A stretch of DNA of 64,000 nucleotides from Rhodoferax sp. WC2427 (GCF_040822085.1 NZ_CP162006.1:4030001-4094000); one strand, 5' to 3'. Shown: positions 17,682 to 26,931, numbered from the stretch's first letter. Notes: generated by a model not told the origin, from the letters alone. Program-made: numbers and translations.

Positions 17682-19022
17682 TTGAACCACGGTCTCCCAA
17701 CCGTCAGCGATCGTTTGTCATCCCTGTTGCAACGCCACCCCAAGCACCTTACCGCGCTGGTGGCAGCCCTGTTGCTGGGCGGAGGCGGCGGCGCATTTGC
17801 CGTTGCGTCCTTAGGCCCGGATGCCGCTGACCTTCCCATCCAACAAATTTCCGAGGTAGTGCAGCCGCTGGCCCTGCAAGAGCAGGCCAATGCGCTCGAC
17901 TCCCACAGTTTCAACCTGTTCCGCACCGATACCACCCGCTCCAGCGACACGGCCAAGTCCTTGCTGCAGCGCCTGGGCATCGACGATGCAGAGGCCGTGG
18001 CGTTTTTGCGCAGCGACACGCTGGCCAGCAAGGCCCTGCTGGGCAAGGCGGGCCGTGTGGTCCACGCTGAAGCCAGCGACAACCACGCATTGCGCAGCCT
18101 GAGCGTGCGCTGGAGCCCTTCCAACGACGGCGTTTTTGAGCGCGTAGTGGTGGAAAAAACGGCACAAGGCTTGCGCTCGCGCATCGAAACCGCCGACCTG
18201 CAAAACACCAGCCGCCTGGCCGGTGGTACGGTGCGCAGCTCGCTGTTTGCCGCCACCGACGAAGCCGGTATCCCCGACGCGGTAGCCACCCAACTGGCAG
18301 ACATCTTCGCCAGCGACATCGACTTCCACCGCGGCCTGCGCAAGGGCGACCACTTTTCGGTGGTCTATGAAACCGCCGAGGCCGATGGCCAGGTGGTGCG
18401 TACCGGCAAGGTGCTGAGTGCCGAGTTCACCAACAACGGCAAAACCTACCAGGCTATGTGGTTCACCGAGCCAGGCAAAAAGGGCAACTACTACACGCTG
18501 GACGGCCAAAGCCTGCGCCGCTCGTTCCTGGCCTCGCCGGTGGAGTTTTCGCGCATCACCAGCGGCTTCAGCATGCGCATGCACCCGATCCTGAAAAACT
18601 GGCGCGCCCACCTGGGTGTGGACTACGCCGGAGCCACCGGCACACCGGTGCGCACCGTGGGCGACGGCGTGGTGGAGTTTGCCGGGGTGCAAAACGGCTA
18701 CGGCAACGTCATCATCGTCAAACACCAGAACCAGAACGAAACCGTCTACGCCCACCTGAGCCAGATCAATGTGCGCGCCGGCCAAGCCGTCAGCCAAGGT
18801 GACCATATCGGTGCGGTGGGTGCAACCGGCTGGGCGACGGGCCCGCACCTGCATTTTGAATTCCGTGTCAACGGCGTGCACCAGGACCCGCTGACCATTG
18901 CCCGGCAGAACGACAGCCAGCCCGTGTCGCCCACGGCCAAGGCCAATTTCAACCAGTTGTCCAGCGTGATGCGCCAGCAACTGTCGGCCGCCATGTCGAT
19001 CCAGCAGGCCAGCGCCGACTAG
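17682..19022 (+). CDS. M23 family metallopeptidase (murein endopeptidase)
   Basis: Membrane-anchored peptidoglycan hydrolase, 446 residues, probably cleaving peptide cross-links. One transmembrane helix is at about residues 22-45 (HLTALVAALLLGGGGGAFAV). The middle part resembles the OapA/Csd3-like region. The LytM domain has zinc ligands in HLGVDYAGATGTPVRTVGDG and HLHFEFRVNGVHQDP. Translation appears to begin at TTG 17682, because no ATG or GTG fits and LPTVSDRLSSLL follows as in relatives. It is 4 bases upstream of anmK, so cell-wall cleavage and recycling genes are coupled. Confidence 0.91.
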   Translation: MNHGLPTVSDRLSSLLQRHPKHLTALVAALLLGGGGGAFAVASLGPDAADLPIQQISEVVQPLALQEQANALDSHSFNLFRTDTTRSSDTAKSLLQRLGIDDAEAVAFLRSDTLASKALLGKAGRVVHAEASDNHALRSLSVRWSPSNDGVFERVVVEKTAQGLRSRIETADLQNTSRLAGGTVRSSLFAATDEAGIPDAVATQLADIFASDIDFHRGLRKGDHFSVVYETAEADGQVVRTGKVLSAEFTNNGKTYQAMWFTEPGKKGNYYTLDGQSLRRSFLASPVEFSRITSGFSMRMHPILKNWRAHLGVDYAGATGTPVRTVGDGVVEFAGVQNGYGNVIIVKHQNQNETVYAHLSQINVRAGQAVSQGDHIGAVGATGWATGPHLHFEFRVNGVHQDPLTIARQNDSQPVSPTAKANFNQLSSVMRQQLSAAMSIQQASAD

Positions 19023-19026
19023 TCCC

Positions 19027-20130
19027 GTGGCTGAAAGGTTCATCGGCCTGATGTCCGGTACCTCGCTGGACGGCGTGGACGGCGTGCTGGTGGACTTTGC
19101 CGCTGGTCGCATGCAGGTACAGCAGTACGCCACCCTGCCCTTTGCGCCTGCGCTGCGGGCCGAGTTGCTGGCACTCAACACCCCCGGCGACAACGAACTT
19201 CACCGCACGGCCCTGGCATCCAATGGGCTGGTCGGCGTCTACGCCGCAGTGGTGCAGCAACTGCTGGAGCAGGGCAACACCCGCGCCGCACAGGTCCAGG
19301 CCATCGGTGCCCACGGCCAGACGGTGCGGCACCGCCCGCAAGAATTCGACGGTACCGGCTACACCCTGCAACTCAACAACCCTGCGCTGCTGGCCGAGCT
19401 GACCGGCATCACGGTGGTGGCCGACTTCCGCAGCCGCGACGTGGCCGCGGGTGGCCAGGGTGCGCCGCTGGTGCCCGCCTTCCACCAGCAGGTGTTTGGC
19501 CGCAAGGGCGAAGCGGTGGCCGTGCTGAACATCGGTGGCATCTCCAACCTTAGTCTGCTGGACGGGCAGATCCTGGGCTTTGACTGCGGCCCCGGCAATG
19601 CCCTGATGGACCATTGGTGCCAGTTGCACACTGGGCAGGCATTTGACGCAGACGGGGCCTGGGCCGCCAGCGGCACGGTCCATCGCGCTCTGCTGGCCGC
19701 CCTGCTGGACGAGCCCTACCTGGCCAAAGCCCCGCCCAAAAGCACAGGCCGCGATCTATTCAACCCGCCTTGGCTGACCAGCAAACTGCGGGGCTTTGCC
19801 GGACTGGCCCCGGCCGACGTGCAGGCCACATTGACAGAATTGACTGCCAGGGCAATATCCATGGGCGTGACAAGCTATGGAAAAAATAGCAATTTACTCA
19901 TCGTGTGCGGTGGCGGCGCGTTGAACGGCACTTTGATGCAGCGCCTGCAAACCCTGCTGCCTGGGATGCAGGTGCAGTCGTCTGCCGCGCACGGCCTGCC
20001 GCCCTTGCAGGTCGAGGCGGCGGCCTTCGCCTGGCTGGCCCGCCAGACGGTACGGGGATTGCCGGGCAATCTGGCCAGTGTCACGGGCGCCCGCGGCGAA
20101 CGCGTGCTGGGCGCCATTTACCCCGCTTAG
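19027..20130 (+). CDS. anmK: Anhydro-N-acetylmuramic acid kinase
   Basis: AnmK phosphorylates 1,6-anhydro-MurNAc released during peptidoglycan turnover, giving MurNAc-6-phosphate for recycling. The 367 residues start with GTG (VAERFIGLMSGTSLDGVDG), where the MSGTSLDG motif binds phosphate. IGAHGQTVRHRP, NIGGISNLSLL, GFDCGPGNALMD and VCGGGALNGTLM are all family-typical. It lies 4 bases after the M23 peptidase gene. The stop codon overlaps the stop of the convergent MFS gene. Confidence 0.96.
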   Translation: MAERFIGLMSGTSLDGVDGVLVDFAAGRMQVQQYATLPFAPALRAELLALNTPGDNELHRTALASNGLVGVYAAVVQQLLEQGNTRAAQVQAIGAHGQTVRHRPQEFDGTGYTLQLNNPALLAELTGITVVADFRSRDVAAGGQGAPLVPAFHQQVFGRKGEAVAVLNIGGISNLSLLDGQILGFDCGPGNALMDHWCQLHTGQAFDADGAWAASGTVHRALLAALLDEPYLAKAPPKSTGRDLFNPPWLTSKLRGFAGLAPADVQATLTELTARAISMGVTSYGKNSNLLIVCGGGALNGTLMQRLQTLLPGMQVQSSAAHGLPPLQVEAAAFAWLARQTVRGLPGNLASVTGARGERVLGAIYPA

Positions 20131-21533
20131 TGGTTGTCGGCGTGGGTGGTGCCGGTGCCCCGCACATCGGGCGATAGCTGCCAGAAAATCCATGCGGAAG
20201 CCAGCGTCATCAGCCCCATGGTGGCAAACGTGGCGTGGAAGGCGTCCAGTGTCTGCGCAGCACCTGCCCCCTCAAAGTAACCGGTAAAGCCCGCCAGCAC
20301 GGCCCCAGCGGCCGCCACACCCATACTCATGGCCAGCATCTGCACCATCGACAGCAAGCTATTGCCGCTGCTGGCCAGGGGGCCGTCCAGGTCTTTCAGG
20401 GTGACGGTGTTCATGGCGGTGAACTGCATGGAGTTCACCGCGCCAAAAATGGCCAGTTGCACCAGTTTCAACCACAGCGGCTGACCGGGCGTGGCCAGCG
20501 CGAAGCTGGCCATACTTAACCCCACCAGCACGGTATTAAGCACCAGCACCAGGCGGTAGCCCAGCCGGGTAATGAGCCGGGTGGCCAGGGTCTTGGTGAC
20601 CATGCCCGCCAAGGCCACGGGTAGCATCATCATGCCCGCCTGGGCCGGCGAATAGCCCATGCTGACCTGCAGCAGCAAGGGAATCAAAAATGGCATGCAA
20701 CTGCTGCCAATGCGCGCGAACAGATTGCCCAGTAGGCCGATGGCCAGCGAGGGAATGGCAAACAGCCGGGGCGAAAACAGCGGATCGGGCTGGCGCATGG
20801 CATGCAGCCAATAGGCCACCAGGCTGGCCAGTCCAAATATCAGCAGCACCAGCACGGTCGCCTGGCGCAGCCCCAGCTCCGACAGCCCGTCCAGCGACAG
20901 CGACAAGGCCACCATGCCAAACGACAGCATCGCGTAGCCGCCCAGGTCAAACCGCTTGGACACCACCCGCAGGCCTTCGGGCATGAAAGCCAGCGTGGCG
21001 GCGCAGCCAAGCACACCGACCGGCAAGTTGATCAGGAAAATCCAGTGCCAGGTGGTGTACTCCACCAGCCAGCCGCCCAGCGTGGGGCCGATCAGCGGGC
21101 CGATCAAGCCCGGCAAGGCCACGAAGCTCATGGCCTTCAAAAACTGCTCACGCGGAAAAGCCCGCAGCACCGCCAGCCGTCCCACCGGCAGCAACAACGC
21201 CCCGCCAATCCCCTGGACAATGCGCGACAGCACCAGTTGCGTCAGGCTGTGCGACACCGCGCATAGCAAGGAACCCAAAGTAAACAACACAATCGCCGAC
21301 ACAAACAGGCGGCGGGTGCCAAAGCGGTCGGCCATCCAGCCCGAGGCCGGAATCAACATGGCCATGGTCAGCGAATAGGCCACCACCACCGACTGCATGC
21401 GCAGCGGGCTGACGCCCAGACTGGCCGCCATGGCCGGCAAGGCGGTGTTGACGATGGTGGCGTCCAGCGTCTGCATGAAAAACCCGATCGCGACCAGCCA
21501 CAGCAGGCGTTGGTTGGATGCGTCTTGTTGCAT
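20127..21533 (-). CDS. MFS exporter, DHA2/EmrB-QacA group (MdtD-like)
   Basis: Inner-membrane drug/proton antiporter-type protein of 468 residues. The first helix carries FMQTLDATIVNTALPAMAASLG, the diagnostic pattern of the DHA2 group, and the loop motif GWMADRFGTRRLF follows. Motif C-like Gly/Pro pattern is seen in LPGLIGPLIGPTLGGWLVEYTTWHWIFLINLP, again typical. Length is close to MdtD. The substrate cannot be told. Terminators separate it from erpA, so it is probably monocistronic. Confidence 0.9.
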   Translation of the reverse strand: MQQDASNQRLLWLVAIGFFMQTLDATIVNTALPAMAASLGVSPLRMQSVVVAYSLTMAMLIPASGWMADRFGTRRLFVSAIVLFTLGSLLCAVSHSLTQLVLSRIVQGIGGALLLPVGRLAVLRAFPREQFLKAMSFVALPGLIGPLIGPTLGGWLVEYTTWHWIFLINLPVGVLGCAATLAFMPEGLRVVSKRFDLGGYAMLSFGMVALSLSLDGLSELGLRQATVLVLLIFGLASLVAYWLHAMRQPDPLFSPRLFAIPSLAIGLLGNLFARIGSSCMPFLIPLLLQVSMGYSPAQAGMMMLPVALAGMVTKTLATRLITRLGYRLVLVLNTVLVGLSMASFALATPGQPLWLKLVQLAIFGAVNSMQFTAMNTVTLKDLDGPLASSGNSLLSMVQMLAMSMGVAAAGAVLAGFTGYFEGAGAAQTLDAFHATFATMGLMTLASAWIFWQLSPDVRGTGTTHADNH

Positions 21534-21550
21534 GGTTTTTGGTCACCCAC

Positions 21551-21579
21551 AAAAAAGCCGCCCTCGGGCGGCTGTTTTT
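21551..21579. terminator. Terminator between erpA and MFS gene
   Basis: Hairpin arms GCCGCCC (21557-21563) and GGGCGGC (21566-21572), with six A before and TGTTTTTG after. On the minus strand the hairpin is followed by six T, so it ends erpA. Confidence 0.85.
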
Positions 21580-21593
21580 GACACGCTCGGCGT

Positions 21594-21959
21594 TTACGCC
21601 GAGAAGCTGGAGCCGCAGCCGCAGGTGCTGGTGGCGTTGGGGTTCTTGATGACGAACTGGGCACCTTGCAGGTCTTCCTTGTAGTCGATCTCGGCACCCA
21701 GCAGGTACTGGTAGCTCATGGCATCGATCAACAGCGACACACCGTTCTTGGTCATGGTGGTGTCGTCTTCGTTGGTGATCTCATCAAAGGTAAAACCATA
21801 CTGGAAGCCGGAGCAGCCGCCACCCTGCACAAACACCCGCAATTTCAGATCCGGATTGCCTTCTTCGGCGATCAGGTCGGCCACCTTGGCGGCGGCGCTG
21901 TCGGTGAAGACGATGGGGGTAGGCATTTCGGTCTGGATGTTTTCAGCAAGGGCGCTCAT
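21594..21959 (-). CDS. erpA: Iron-sulfur cluster insertion protein ErpA
   Basis: A-type carrier that delivers [4Fe-4S] or [2Fe-2S] clusters to target enzymes. The three cluster cysteines are visible: one in [15 protein letters not shown] and two in the C-terminal [12 protein letters not shown]. The length (121 residues) is normal. It is downstream of rplM-rpsI, as in many betaproteobacteria, but the rpsI terminator lies between, so it probably has its own promoter. Confidence 0.95.
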   Translation of the reverse strand: MSALAENIQTEMPTPIVFTDSAAAKVADLIAEEGNPDLKLRVFVQGGGCSGFQYGFTFDEITNEDDTTMTKNGVSLLIDAMSYQYLLGAEIDYKEDLQGAQFVIKNPNATSTCGCGSSFSA

Positions 21960-22060
21960 GGGGTACTCCGTTATCAGTTGGGTGCGATGCTACTGTAATT
22001 CCCGACTCAAGTTGCGGGGCAAACAATTTGCCGGTATTGGCAGTGCGGTCTTTTCAAAAG

Positions 22061-22097
22061 CAAAAACCGCCGAAGCCCGAAGGCTTGGCGGTTTTTG
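22061..22097 (-). terminator. Terminator of the rplM-rpsI operon
   Basis: Long hairpin with outer arms CAAAAACCGCC and GGCGGTTTTTG and inner arms AAGCC and GGCTT around a CGAA loop. It lies 22 bases after the rpsI stop, with T-runs on both strands. Confidence 0.85.
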
Positions 22098-22118
22098 CGT
22101 CGCACAGATGCGAAAAGC

Positions 22119-22511
22119 TTAACGCTTGGAGAACTGCTTGCGACGGCGAGCACCGTGCAAACCGACCTTCTTACGTTCGACTTCGCGCGCATCACGCGTC
22201 ACGAAACCGGCTTTGCTCAGCTCGGGCTTGAGCGTAGCGTCGTAGTCGATCAGGGCGCGGGTAATGCCGTGGCGGGTAGCGCCAGCCTGGCCGGACTCGC
22301 CACCACCGTGCACATTCACCATCACGTCGAAAGTTTCGGCGTGGTTGGTCAGTACCAGGGGTTGCTTGCAAATCATGATCGAGGTAGCACGACCGAAGAA
22401 CTCGGTGATGTCTTTACCGTTGACCTTGATCTGGCCGGAGCCTTTTTTCAGAAACACACGTGCGACGCTGGATTTGCGACGGCCGGTGCCATTGTTCCAA
22501 TCACCAATCAT
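22119..22511 (-). CDS. rpsI: 30S ribosomal protein S9
   Basis: Small-subunit protein whose C-terminal tail reaches the decoding centre. The protein has 130 residues with [19 protein letters not shown] at the start, [20 protein letters not shown] in the middle and the universal basic end [17 protein letters not shown]. It is 12 bases downstream of rplM, forming the standard L13-S9 operon. Confidence 0.98.
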   Translation of the reverse strand: MIGDWNNGTGRRKSSVARVFLKKGSGQIKVNGKDITEFFGRATSIMICKQPLVLTNHAETFDVMVNVHGGGESGQAGATRHGITRALIDYDATLKPELSKAGFVTRDAREVERKKVGLHGARRRKQFSKR

Positions 22512-22523
22512 CAGAAATACTCC

Positions 22524-22955
22524 TTAGATGTCCAGCACTTTAGGCTGTTGGGCGGTGTGTGGGTGCACAGCACCACCGTACACCTTGAGCTTCTTGATCA
22601 TGGCGTAGCCGAGCGGGCCCTTGGGCAGCATGCCCTTGACGGCTTTTTCCAAAGCGCGGCCTGGGTGTTTGGCTTGCATGTCGCGGAACGAGATGGCAGA
22701 GATGCCACCTGGGTAACCGGAATGGCTGTAGTAAATCTTGTCAGTCGACTTGGCGCCGGTGACACGCAGCTGGGCTGCGTTGATGATGACGATGAAGTCA
22801 CCGGTATCGACGTGAGGCGTATAAATGGCCTTGTGTTTGCCGCGCAAACGGAGAGCAACTTCGCTGGCTACTCGTCCGAGGACCTTGTCGGTCGCGTCAA
22901 TCACAAACCACTCATGCACTACGTCAGCGGGTTTTGCGCTGAAAGTTTTGGTCAT
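22524..22955 (-). CDS. rplM: 50S ribosomal protein L13
   Basis: Early-assembly large-subunit protein, 143 residues: [40 protein letters not shown] and [13 protein letters not shown] are all conserved. First gene of the L13-S9 operon. It has a Shine-Dalgarno sequence AAAGAGAAAA, a long leader and a near-consensus promoter (23105-23134). Confidence 0.98.
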   Translation of the reverse strand: MTKTFSAKPADVVHEWFVIDATDKVLGRVASEVALRLRGKHKAIYTPHVDTGDFIVIINAAQLRVTGAKSTDKIYYSHSGYPGGISAISFRDMQAKHPGRALEKAVKGMLPKGPLGYAMIKKLKVYGGAVHPHTAQQPKVLDI

Positions 22956-23098
22956 GAATTTTCTCTTTGAAAGAATGGTTTGGCCAACCCAAGAGGTTGG
23001 CGTTCTAGCAGTCCTTTTCCACGGTCGGCGTCTCTCTAGTGGAGATCTCTTAGGTGGGGTTTAAAGCTTCGCCGCGGGACTGGCTATTCGCTGCGAAG
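22956..23098 (-). ncRNA. rplM 5' leader, possible autoregulatory region
   Basis: About 140 bases separate the inferred transcript start from the L13 start codon. The leader contains a stem with arms GCCAACC and GGTTGGC (22983-23001). In E. coli L13 represses its own operon through the mRNA leader. That this leader does the same is inference; I cannot match it to the known structure base by base. Confidence 0.4.
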
Positions 23099-23104
23099 CC
23101 TTTG

Positions 23105-23134
23105 ATTATACAAAGTCGCGGGCGATACCGTCAA
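23105..23134 (-). promoter_or_regulatory. Strong sigma-70 promoter of rplM-rpsI
   Basis: On the minus strand TTGACG (23134-23129) and a perfect TATAAT (23110-23105) are separated by 18 bases. This is the best-matching sigma-70 promoter I found in the window and fits a ribosomal protein operon. Confidence 0.8.
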
Positions 23135-23142
23135 ATTAGCGT

Positions 23143-24762
23143 CTAACGCCGATTTTGCTGAGGGGCCTGCAGGCTCTGCGCATTCTCAATACAGACCGGC
23201 AAGGCGGCAAATTCCGGCTTCTGGCACTCCCGGTACAAACACATCGGACGGGTGAGAAAATTGTTGTCAGTGCACAGAAACACGGCAGTGTTGCCTCCCG
23301 GGGATGCGCGGTGGCGCTGGGCCAGATGGGCCGAAACCACTTCGTCGGCAGGGACCGATGCCGGCGGCATCACTTTCACCTTGGCCGTTGCGGTGGTTTT
23401 GCGCGGCGGCACCAGCGGTGACGAAGCGGCCTGCACAGGCGCCGCAACCAGTGGCGGCATCGGCTCTGCCACGGCTACGGATGGCACAGCGGGAAGCGTC
23501 GGCGCCAACATGGCCAACTTGGGCTCAGGGGTTGGCATTACGGCCACAGACCGCGGCAGATCGGCTGGTCGCCTCCACACCGCCGTACCGACACCGGCTA
23601 CCAGCGCCAGCGCGGCCACCACGACCCACACCCGGGCCCGGCGGGGGCCTGGCGCCCCCTGGGGCGCCGTCAGCGGGCCCAGCAGCTCCAGCGGCCTGTC
23701 CACCGACGGGCGGGGCGGGTACACAAACTGGGTGGGCAACTCGGCCAGGTCGATCGGCACCGGCAGCGCCCACTCGCGCGGCGCAGGCTTCCAACCCAGT
23801 CCCATCTCAGCACGCCAGTCAAATTGGGCCATTTCCGCCGACGGGTGCAAGTCCATGGCATGGGCAAAGGCCTGGACCGTCTGCGGACGGTCTTCGGGGC
23901 GGATCGCCAGGCTCTGGTCGATCGCCGCCACGAACGCAGGCGAATAGGCTTGGCCGTGCTCGGCCTGCGCAGCCAGCGCGACCATCTGCATGCTGGGCAT
24001 GCGGTCCCGCAGCACCCGGAACGTGGCGGGCAGCGGCAAGGTGTTTGCCACGCAGCCATGCACCACCGCTGCCAGCGCGTACAGGTCGCTCCAAGGCCCT
24101 TGCACCATGTCACGTGCATCGGCGTACTGCTCGATGGGCGCGTAGTTCACCTTCAGCACGGCGGTGTGCCGGGGGCCCAGGTCACCAATCGCCCGGCGGG
24201 CCGCGCCCAGATCCAGCAGCACCGGTGGGCCACTGTCTTGCAGGAAAATATTTTCGGGCGACACATCCCGGTGCACGGTGTGGCTGTCGTGCAGCAGTTT
24301 CAGCGCCTGCAGCACCGACCACAGCACCTGGCGCAGCCAGTCTTCGGAGGGCGGGCTGCGCATCTGGCCCCGGGCCTGCTTGAGCGTCATGCCGCTGTAC
24401 AGGGGCATCACCATGTAGGCCGTATTGTTCGCCTCCCAGAAGCGAAGAACCTTGACCAGCGAAGGGTGGTCAAACTGCGCCAGCAGCCGCGCCTCGGCCA
24501 CAAACGACTGCAAACCGGCCTGGTAGCTGGCGCCATCCAGCGATGATCGGATGCCAACGGTGACACCCCCTGCGCGTCCGGCCAAAGCCGTTGGCATGTA
24601 TTCCTTGATGGCCACCGACCGGTGCAGGGAATGGTCATAGGCCTCGTAGACCATGCCAAAGCCGCCCACACCCAGCAGGCGCACCAGCTCAAACTCACCC
24701 AGCCGCGTGCCACTGGGCAGGGCGTCAGAATGCAAAATCGGAAGGTGGGCGGAATCGGACAT
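23143..24762 (-). CDS. Membrane-anchored Hanks-type Ser/Thr protein kinase
   Basis: A 539-residue bacterial eukaryote-like kinase. Gly loop GVGGFGMVYEA (31-41), ATP Lys53 in SVAIKEYMP, helix-C Glu90, catalytic loop HRDVSPEN (164-171) and metal Asp184 in a DLG variant of DFG are all there, so it should be active. The kinase domain ends near residue 300. One transmembrane helix follows near 372-395 (VWVVVAALALVAGVGTAVW). The outer part is a Pro/Ala linker and a short Cys-containing tail (FLCTDNNFLTRPMCLYRECQ) with no PASTA repeats. No phosphatase or FHA gene is adjacent, so the target is unknown. It runs towards the rplM promoter. Confidence 0.92.
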   Translation of the reverse strand: MSDSAHLPILHSDALPSGTRLGEFELVRLLGVGGFGMVYEAYDHSLHRSVAIKEYMPTALAGRAGGVTVGIRSSLDGASYQAGLQSFVAEARLLAQFDHPSLVKVLRFWEANNTAYMVMPLYSGMTLKQARGQMRSPPSEDWLRQVLWSVLQALKLLHDSHTVHRDVSPENIFLQDSGPPVLLDLGAARRAIGDLGPRHTAVLKVNYAPIEQYADARDMVQGPWSDLYALAAVVHGCVANTLPLPATFRVLRDRMPSMQMVALAAQAEHGQAYSPAFVAAIDQSLAIRPEDRPQTVQAFAHAMDLHPSAEMAQFDWRAEMGLGWKPAPREWALPVPIDLAELPTQFVYPPRPSVDRPLELLGPLTAPQGAPGPRRARVWVVVAALALVAGVGTAVWRRPADLPRSVAVMPTPEPKLAMLAPTLPAVPSVAVAEPMPPLVAAPVQAASSPLVPPRKTTATAKVKVMPPASVPADEVVSAHLAQRHRASPGGNTAVFLCTDNNFLTRPMCLYRECQKPEFAALPVCIENAQSLQAPQQNRR

Positions 24763-24842
24763 ACGCGGAAATGGTCGCTTAGCCCCTTAGTTTAGTGCGC
24801 AGCCTGACACAGCACCGGCCCGCCTCGTTACCATAGGGGCCT

Positions 24843-25745
24843 ATGTTTAGTTACCGCCACGCCTTCCACGCAGGCAACCACGCCGATGTGCTCAAACACA
24901 CGGTGGTGATTGCCGCCCTCAAACACCTGACCGAAAAAGACCCGGCCCTGGCCGTGCTGGACACCCATGCCGGTGCCGGTCTGTACCGGCTCGACGGCGA
25001 CTACGCCGAAACCAGCGGCGAGGCGGCCAATGGCATTTTGAAGCTGCTGGCCGATCCTGAACCGGGCCAGCCGCCCCTGGTGCCCGCACCCGCGCTGCAA
25101 GACTACCTGGACATGGTCGCCAGCTTCAACAAGTCGGGCGGCAAAAAGGTCTATCCCGGCTCGCCTTTCATCATGCAACAGCTGTTACGCGACCACGACC
25201 GGCTCAAGCTGTTTGAACTGCACCCCACCGACAGCAAAACCCTGTCGGCCAACATCGCCCAGCTGTCTGCCGGGCGACAGATCGCGGTGTTCCGCGAAGA
25301 CGGTTTTGAAGGCATCCGCAAATTCTTGCCTCCACCCAGCCGCCGTGCTTTCCTGCTGTGCGATCCCAGCTATGAAATCAAGAGCGATTACAGCCTGGTG
25401 ACCGAGATGATCGCCAACAGCCTGAAACTGTTTGCCACCGGCACCTATGCCGTCTGGTACCCCATCATCCCGCGCCCCGAAGCCCACGACCTGCCGCGCA
25501 AGCTCAAGACCCTGGCCACCAAGGCCGGCAAGAGCTGGCTGCACGCCACCCTGACCGTCAAGTTCAGCAAGCTCACCACCGATGCTGACGGCGAAGTCAA
25601 GCGGCCCGGCCTGCCCGCCAGCGGCATGTTCCTGATCAACCCGCCGCACACCCTGAAAGCCGCGCTCAAGCCCGCGCTGGCGCAGATGGTGGAACGGCTG
25701 GGGCAAGACAAACACGCTACTTCGACCCTGGATTCGGGCGGCTGA
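24843..25745 (+). CDS. rlmJ: 23S rRNA (adenine(2030)-N(6))-methyltransferase RlmJ
   Basis: RlmJ methylates A2030 of 23S rRNA using S-adenosylmethionine. The protein has 300 residues. The start MFSYRHAFHAGNHADVLKH is the family signature. LDTHAGAGLYRL is the SAM-binding loop and CDPSYEIKSDY the catalytic motif (usually DPPY; here the second Pro is Ser). KLFELHPTD is also conserved. It is a single gene, divergent from the kinase gene. Confidence 0.94.
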   Translation: MFSYRHAFHAGNHADVLKHTVVIAALKHLTEKDPALAVLDTHAGAGLYRLDGDYAETSGEAANGILKLLADPEPGQPPLVPAPALQDYLDMVASFNKSGGKKVYPGSPFIMQQLLRDHDRLKLFELHPTDSKTLSANIAQLSAGRQIAVFREDGFEGIRKFLPPPSRRAFLLCDPSYEIKSDYSLVTEMIANSLKLFATGTYAVWYPIIPRPEAHDLPRKLKTLATKAGKSWLHATLTVKFSKLTTDADGEVKRPGLPASGMFLINPPHTLKAALKPALAQMVERLGQDKHATSTLDSGG

Positions 25746-25837
25746 GCGCGTAAGCCGATGGTTGGACCGTGGAAACTCAGGCAGGTATGCAACCGGGTGT
25801 TTCCTCCAATCCCGAATCCAAGGAATTCGCTTAATAT

Positions 25838-25855
25838 CTTGACCAAATGATCAAG
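25838..25855. promoter_or_regulatory. Candidate repressor operator before the nucleoside operon
   Basis: CTTGACCAAATGATCAAG is an inverted repeat with 7-base arms (one mismatch) around AAAT, 73 bases before the first gene. A TAATAT box lies directly upstream (25832-25837). A LacI, GntR or TetR-type regulator would fit, but no regulator gene is adjacent. Confidence 0.45.
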
Positions 25856-25927
25856 AAATTGCCCCAAACTGGCAAGTTTATTGCTTGATGTTTTGGCCTT
25901 ATTTCATCCACCACCCACCTGCCTGCC

Positions 25928-26923
25928 ATGAAACTCACTTCCATCTCTCTCGCTGTAGCCACTGCATTTTGCGCCCTCAGCGCACACGCGGCCGACCCCA
26001 AATTGGCGCTGGTCTATGGCAGCGGCGGCAAGTTTGACAAATCGTTCAACCAGTCGGCTTACGAAGGTGCCGAGCGCTTCAAGAAGGAGACCAAGATCGG
26101 TTACCTGGAAGCCTCCATCACCTCCGACGCGCAAAGCGAGCAGGTGCTGCGCCAGATGGCCCGCAAGAACGTCGACCTGGTCGTGTCCATCGGCTTTTCG
26201 ATGACCAACGCGGTCACCACGGTGTCCAAAGAGTTCCCCAAGGTCAAGTTCATGATCATTGACGACGTGGTCAATGGCGACAACGTCAGCTCCGTCACCT
26301 TCAAGGAACAAGAAGGTTCCTATTTGGTCGGTGTGGCCGCGGCGCTGGCCAGCAAGTCGCAGAAAGTCGGCTTCATCGGCGGTATGGACGTACCCCTGAT
26401 CCGCGCTTTTGGCTGCGGCTATGCGCAGGGCGCCAAGTCGGTAGACCCCAAGATCGACGTGACGCAAAACATGGTTGGCACCACCCCCGCCGCCTGGAGC
26501 GATCCGGCCAAGGGTGGCGAACTGGCCCGCGCGCAGTTTGACCGGGGCGTCGACGTGGTGTTTGCCGCCGCCGGTGGCAGCGGCATGGGAGCACTGCAGG
26601 CCGTCAAGGACAAGGGCAAACTCGGCATTGGAGTCGATTCCAACCAGAACCCGCTCTACCCCGGCTTCATCCTGACCTCCATGCTCAAGCGCGTGGACAA
26701 CGCCACCTACGACGGCTTCATGAGCGTCAAAAATGGCACCTGGAAGGCTGGCGTCGTCAGCAAGGGCCTGATTGAGGGCGGCGTGGACTGGGCACTAGAT
26801 GCCAACAACCGCAAACTGATCACCCCCGCGATGGAAGCCAGCATCAAACAGGCCGCTGCCGACATCAAGTCTGGCAAGGTCAAGGTAGTCGACTACCGCA
26901 CCGGCAACAGCTGCCCCGTCTAA
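25928..26923 (+). CDS. BMP family nucleoside-binding protein
   Basis: Periplasmic substrate-binding protein (331 residues) of a BmpA/PnrA-type ABC transporter, a family that binds purine nucleosides. A Sec signal peptide (LAVATAFCALSAHAAD) is followed by LALVYGSGGKFDKSFNQSAYEG, the typical start of the mature family, where the aspartate and phenylalanine contact the nucleoside. There is no lipobox, unlike the gram-positive members. It starts an eight-gene run with almost no gaps; ribokinase and nucleoside hydrolase downstream support nucleosides as the cargo. Confidence 0.92.
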   Translation: MKLTSISLAVATAFCALSAHAADPKLALVYGSGGKFDKSFNQSAYEGAERFKKETKIGYLEASITSDAQSEQVLRQMARKNVDLVVSIGFSMTNAVTTVSKEFPKVKFMIIDDVVNGDNVSSVTFKEQEGSYLVGVAAALASKSQKVGFIGGMDVPLIRAFGCGYAQGAKSVDPKIDVTQNMVGTTPAAWSDPAKGGELARAQFDRGVDVVFAAAGGSGMGALQAVKDKGKLGIGVDSNQNPLYPGFILTSMLKRVDNATYDGFMSVKNGTWKAGVVSKGLIEGGVDWALDANNRKLITPAMEASIKQAAADIKSGKVKVVDYRTGNSCPV

Positions 26924-26931
26924 CCGGGGGC

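Noticed and set aside
19867..19900. AAGCTATGGAAAAAATAGCAAT inside anmK as another repeat copy (first 20 bases shown as two parts: AAGCTATGG and AAAAAATAGC)
   Set aside because: Only the flank-like AGCTAT and AATAGC parts match; the palindromic core is missing, so it is too weak to count.
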